64,000 nt of DNA from Lachnospiraceae bacterium (GTDB taxonomy: Bacteria; Bacillota_A; Clostridia; Lachnospirales; Lachnospiraceae), in contig JAILPG010000313.1 of NCBI GenBank assembly GCA_024699595.1, positions 1-64,000 on the forward strand, read 5' to 3'. Of this stretch, positions 62,007 to 64,000 are shown in pieces; positions within the stretch are counted from its first letter, which is position 1, and each line of letters starts with the position of its first letter. The notes under the pieces are model-generated. The model saw only the letters and a list, made by a program, of their open reading frames with translations. It did no database searches and was not told where the DNA came from. Made by a program: the position numbers and the translations under genes.

Positions 62007-62873
62007 ATGTCTTTTTCAAAAAAGGTCAAGGAAGAACTGTATAAGCACATAAATCCGTCGAGGCATTGCGAGCTTGCGGAGCTGTCTTCTCTCACAGAGT
62101 ACGGAGGGGATATAGACAGGCTTTTGATAAGCACGGATAACGAAATTGTGGCGAGGAAGTGCTTTACATTATTTGAAAAAACATTTAAGATGAATGAGTA
62201 TGAGCTTAAGGAAGAAGACGCGCAGGGAAAGCATATTTTTACCTGTAAGCTTAAGGATGAGGATGCCAAAAAGGTAAGAGAAGTCCTTACCGGAGAGCTC
62301 CTGTTGCAGAAGATGTGCTGCAAGCGTGCATATTTAAGAGGAGCCTTTATTGCGTCGGGTTCCGTGATCGATCCCGGAAAGTCATATCATCTTGAGATAG
62401 TATGCAGGGATGAAAAAAAGGCAGAGAGGATCACGGAGCTGTTTAAAAGCTTTGACATACTGGCAAAGACCGTACTTAGAAAAGGCAGTTATGTAGTCTA
62501 CATCAAGGAGGGAGACAAAGTCTGTGATGCGTTGAATGTGATGGAAGCGCATGTTGCACTGATGGACTTTGAAAATGCCAGAATACTTAAGAATGTTTAT
62601 AATACCGTAAACAGAAAGGTCAACTGTGAGACGGCAAACATAAACAAGACTGTGGAGGCGGCGGTTAAACAGAGGGAGGCCATTGAATATGCCATGACGC
62701 TGCCCGAATACAAGAGCCTTCCGAAGGGTGTCAGACAGATCGCCGAATTGAGGCTTAAATATCCGGATATATCCCTTAAGGAATTGGGTGAGATGAGTGA
62801 TCCTAAAGTCGGTAAATCCGGAGTTAATCACAGATTGAGGAAAATAATGGATCTGGCCGGAAACGGCAGATGA
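62007..62873 (+). CDS. whiA: DNA-binding protein WhiA
   Basis: LAGLIDADG-like domain plus C-terminal helix-turn-helix; in relatives it affects cell division and sporulation. The 288-residue protein shows MSFSKKVKEELY, the CCKRAYLRGAFIASGSVIDPGKSYHLE block, N-rich hinge (NVYNTVNRKVNCETANINKTV), and the C-terminal RLKYPDISLKELGEM and SGVNHRLRKI of the helix-turn-helix. It is slightly shorter than the usual 300-320 residues. Confidence 0.95.
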   Translation: MSFSKKVKEELYKHINPSRHCELAELSSLTEYGGDIDRLLISTDNEIVARKCFTLFEKTFKMNEYELKEEDAQGKHIFTCKLKDEDAKKVREVLTGELLLQKMCCKRAYLRGAFIASGSVIDPGKSYHLEIVCRDEKKAERITELFKSFDILAKTVLRKGSYVVYIKEGDKVCDALNVMEAHVALMDFENARILKNVYNTVNRKVNCETANINKTVEAAVKQREAIEYAMTLPEYKSLPKGVRQIAELRLKYPDISLKELGEMSDPKVGKSGVNHRLRKIMDLAGNGR

Positions 62874-62899
62874 TCGGTTTGTAAAAGGAGTTCCTGATT

Positions 62900-63154
62900 A
62901 TGAAAAAAGAAGAGGTTGAGATCAAGCTTGAAAACGGACTGGAGGCAAGACCCATAGCACTGCTCGTGCAGGTTGCCAGTCAGTATGAAAGCAGTATTTA
63001 CATCCAGTCCGGAGACAAGAGAGTGAATGCAAAGAGTATCATGGGCATGATGACACTTGTACTTTCGGCGGGAGACAAGGTTTTGGTTTCCGCAGACGGA
63101 AGCGACGAGGACGAAGCTATCAAAGGAATAGCAGGATATCTCGGCGGGAAATGA
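62900..63154 (+). CDS. crh: HPr-like (Crh-like) phosphocarrier paralogue with Glu15
   Basis: An 84-residue HPr fold. The active-site His of HPr is replaced: the segment reads NGLEARPIA, with Glu15 where HPr has His15 and Bacillus Crh has Gln15. The regulatory Ser46 is kept in NAKSIMGMM. It therefore cannot accept phosphate from enzyme I but can be a substrate of the HprK encoded in the same group, acting as a CcpA co-effector. The whiA-crh order is the same as in Bacillus. AAAGGAG precedes the ATG, and a terminator follows. Confidence 0.9.
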   Translation: MKKEEVEIKLENGLEARPIALLVQVASQYESSIYIQSGDKRVNAKSIMGMMTLVLSAGDKVLVSADGSDEDEAIKGIAGYLGGK

Positions 63155-63183
63155 TCCCCGACATGTTATGATCAAAAAGCAGC

Positions 63184-63212
63184 AGTTCACCGGACAGGCC
63201 GGTGAACTATTT
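63184..63212 (+). terminator. Intrinsic terminator after the HPr-like gene
   Basis: AGTTCACCGG/CCGGTGAACT with an ACAGG loop (63184-63208), followed by ATTT. Confidence 0.8.
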
Positions 63213-63251
63213 ACATACAAGATATTTTTGTAGGACCTTAAAGGATGATAC

Positions 63252-64000
63252 ATGATTAAGCTTGGAATAGTGGTTCCCTGCTACAATGAAGAGGAAGTAC
63301 TGCCGGATACGATCGGACAACTGGAAGATCTCGTCAATGCTCTTATAAAAAAGGGCAGGATAGATGCTGACAGCTTTGTGCTTTATGTGGATGACGGGAG
63401 CAGGGATAAGACCTGGGAGATCATAGCGGAAAACAACAGGGAAAAAGAGCATGTCCAGGGTCTGAAGCTTGCAGGAAACGTCGGCCATCAGAATGCGCTT
63501 CTTGCAGGGCTTATGGCTGTAAAAGATGAGACGGATGCGGCAATTTCCATCGATGCGGATCTTCAGGATGACATTTCCGTCATAGAGGAAATGATAGACC
63601 GCTTCGAGTCCGGAAACGATATCGTATACGGGGTCAGATCCGAGCGTAATGCCGATTCATTTTTCAAACGTTTTACTGCCCAGAGTTTTTACAGGATAAT
63701 GAAGATGATGGGCACGAAAAGCATTTATAACCATGCAGATTACAGACTCATGAGCAAAAGGGCGATAGAGGGGCTGTCTCAGTACAAGGAGAGAAATCTT
63801 TTCTTAAGAGGCATTGTGCCGACTATAGGCTACAGCTCAGACTGTGTATATTATGCTAGAAAGGAAAGGATGGCAGGGGAATCGAAATACCCCCTGAAAA
63901 AAATGGTATCCTTTGCCTTTGACGGTATCACGTCTTTCAGCATCAAACCAATGAATTTTATAATGATATCCGGGATCGTGATGATATTCATTGCGATCAT
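63252..64000 (+). CDS. Family 2 glycosyltransferase (3' end outside window)
   Basis: About 249 residues are visible. The GT2 fold shows GIVVPCYNEEEVLP, VDDGSRDKTW and the DxD-type motif SIDADLQDD, then ADYRLMSKRAI. A hydrophobic segment begins just before the window edge (NFIMISGIVMIFIAI). This is the layout of DPM1/GtrB-like polyprenyl-phosphate glycosyltransferases, which have C-terminal membrane helices. The ATG at 63252 is preceded by AAAGGA. Confidence 0.88.
   Translation, partial: MIKLGIVVPCYNEEEVLPDTIGQLEDLVNALIKKGRIDADSFVLYVDDGSRDKTWEIIAENNREKEHVQGLKLAGNVGHQNALLAGLMAVKDETDAAISIDADLQDDISVIEEMIDRFESGNDIVYGVRSERNADSFFKRFTAQSFYRIMKMMGTKSIYNHADYRLMSKRAIEGLSQYKERNLFLRGIVPTIGYSSDCVYYARKERMAGESKYPLKKMVSFAFDGITSFSIKPMNFIMISGIVMIFIAI

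Overview
The window looks like chromosome of an anaerobic, low-to-moderate GC Firmicute, most likely a Lachnospiraceae-type Clostridium relative (inference). The reasons are strong AGGAGG-type ribosome sites, heavy use of AGA/AGG and ATA codons, anaerobic (cbi-type) cobalamin genes, YesMN-type two-component systems next to sugar ABC transporters, and the HprK/RapZ/WhiA/HPr-like cluster. No tRNA, rRNA, CRISPR array, phage or insertion sequence was recognised.

Layout. 1-1755: the end of an ABC exporter. 1815-17494: a long, tightly packed cobalamin locus in the order thrH-like, cbiA, cobT, cobU, cobS, short cobU-like, cbiB, cobD, cbiP, cobO, cbiC, cbiD, cbiF-G fusion, cbiH, cbiJ, cbiE-T fusion. 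cbiL, a cobaltochelatase and a B12 riboswitch are not in the window. 17552-28494: a 2-keto-3-deoxygluconate module made of KDG kinase, KDPG aldolase, a small membrane protein, an AraC-type response regulator, a ParB-like/HAD-like fusion, a HAD-like protein, a histidine kinase, and a complete sugar ABC transporter (binding protein, permease, double ATPase, permease). 28495-30158: a terminator, a frameshifted response-regulator remnant, and an AAA ATPase preceded by A/T-rich direct repeats.

30159-43204 is a mixed region: an inositol-phosphatase-family enzyme, lipoproteins, a DUF898-like protein built of two copies of one unit, a secreted S10 carboxypeptidase-like protein, an MBL-fold hydrolase, YbjQ, a TetR/MFS/CPBP group with twin operators, glutamate dehydrogenase, and two proteins of unknown function. 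43498-56134: ftsH, followed with no gap by a sugar-sensing locus (membrane-anchored binding protein, histidine kinase, AraC-type regulator, lipoprotein binding protein). This is followed by a ChvE/GguA/GguB-like monosaccharide transporter with two permease genes.

56256-64000: uvrC, hprK, glucokinase, murB, rapZ, whiA, an HPr-like (Crh-like) protein with Glu at position 15, and the start of a family 2 glycosyltransferase. Sugar sensing (two TCS-transporter modules), sugar phosphorylation (glucokinase, KDG kinase) and carbon catabolite control (HprK with a Ser46-only HPr paralogue) are therefore close together.

The points most worth a second look are: two CobU-type proteins that each lack motifs the other keeps; a ThrH-type phosphotransferase at the head of a cobalamin operon that contains CobD; the ParB-like/HAD pair inside a two-component system; an asymmetric sugar ABC ATPase; and twin CGAC-N5-GTCG operators around the tetR promoter.
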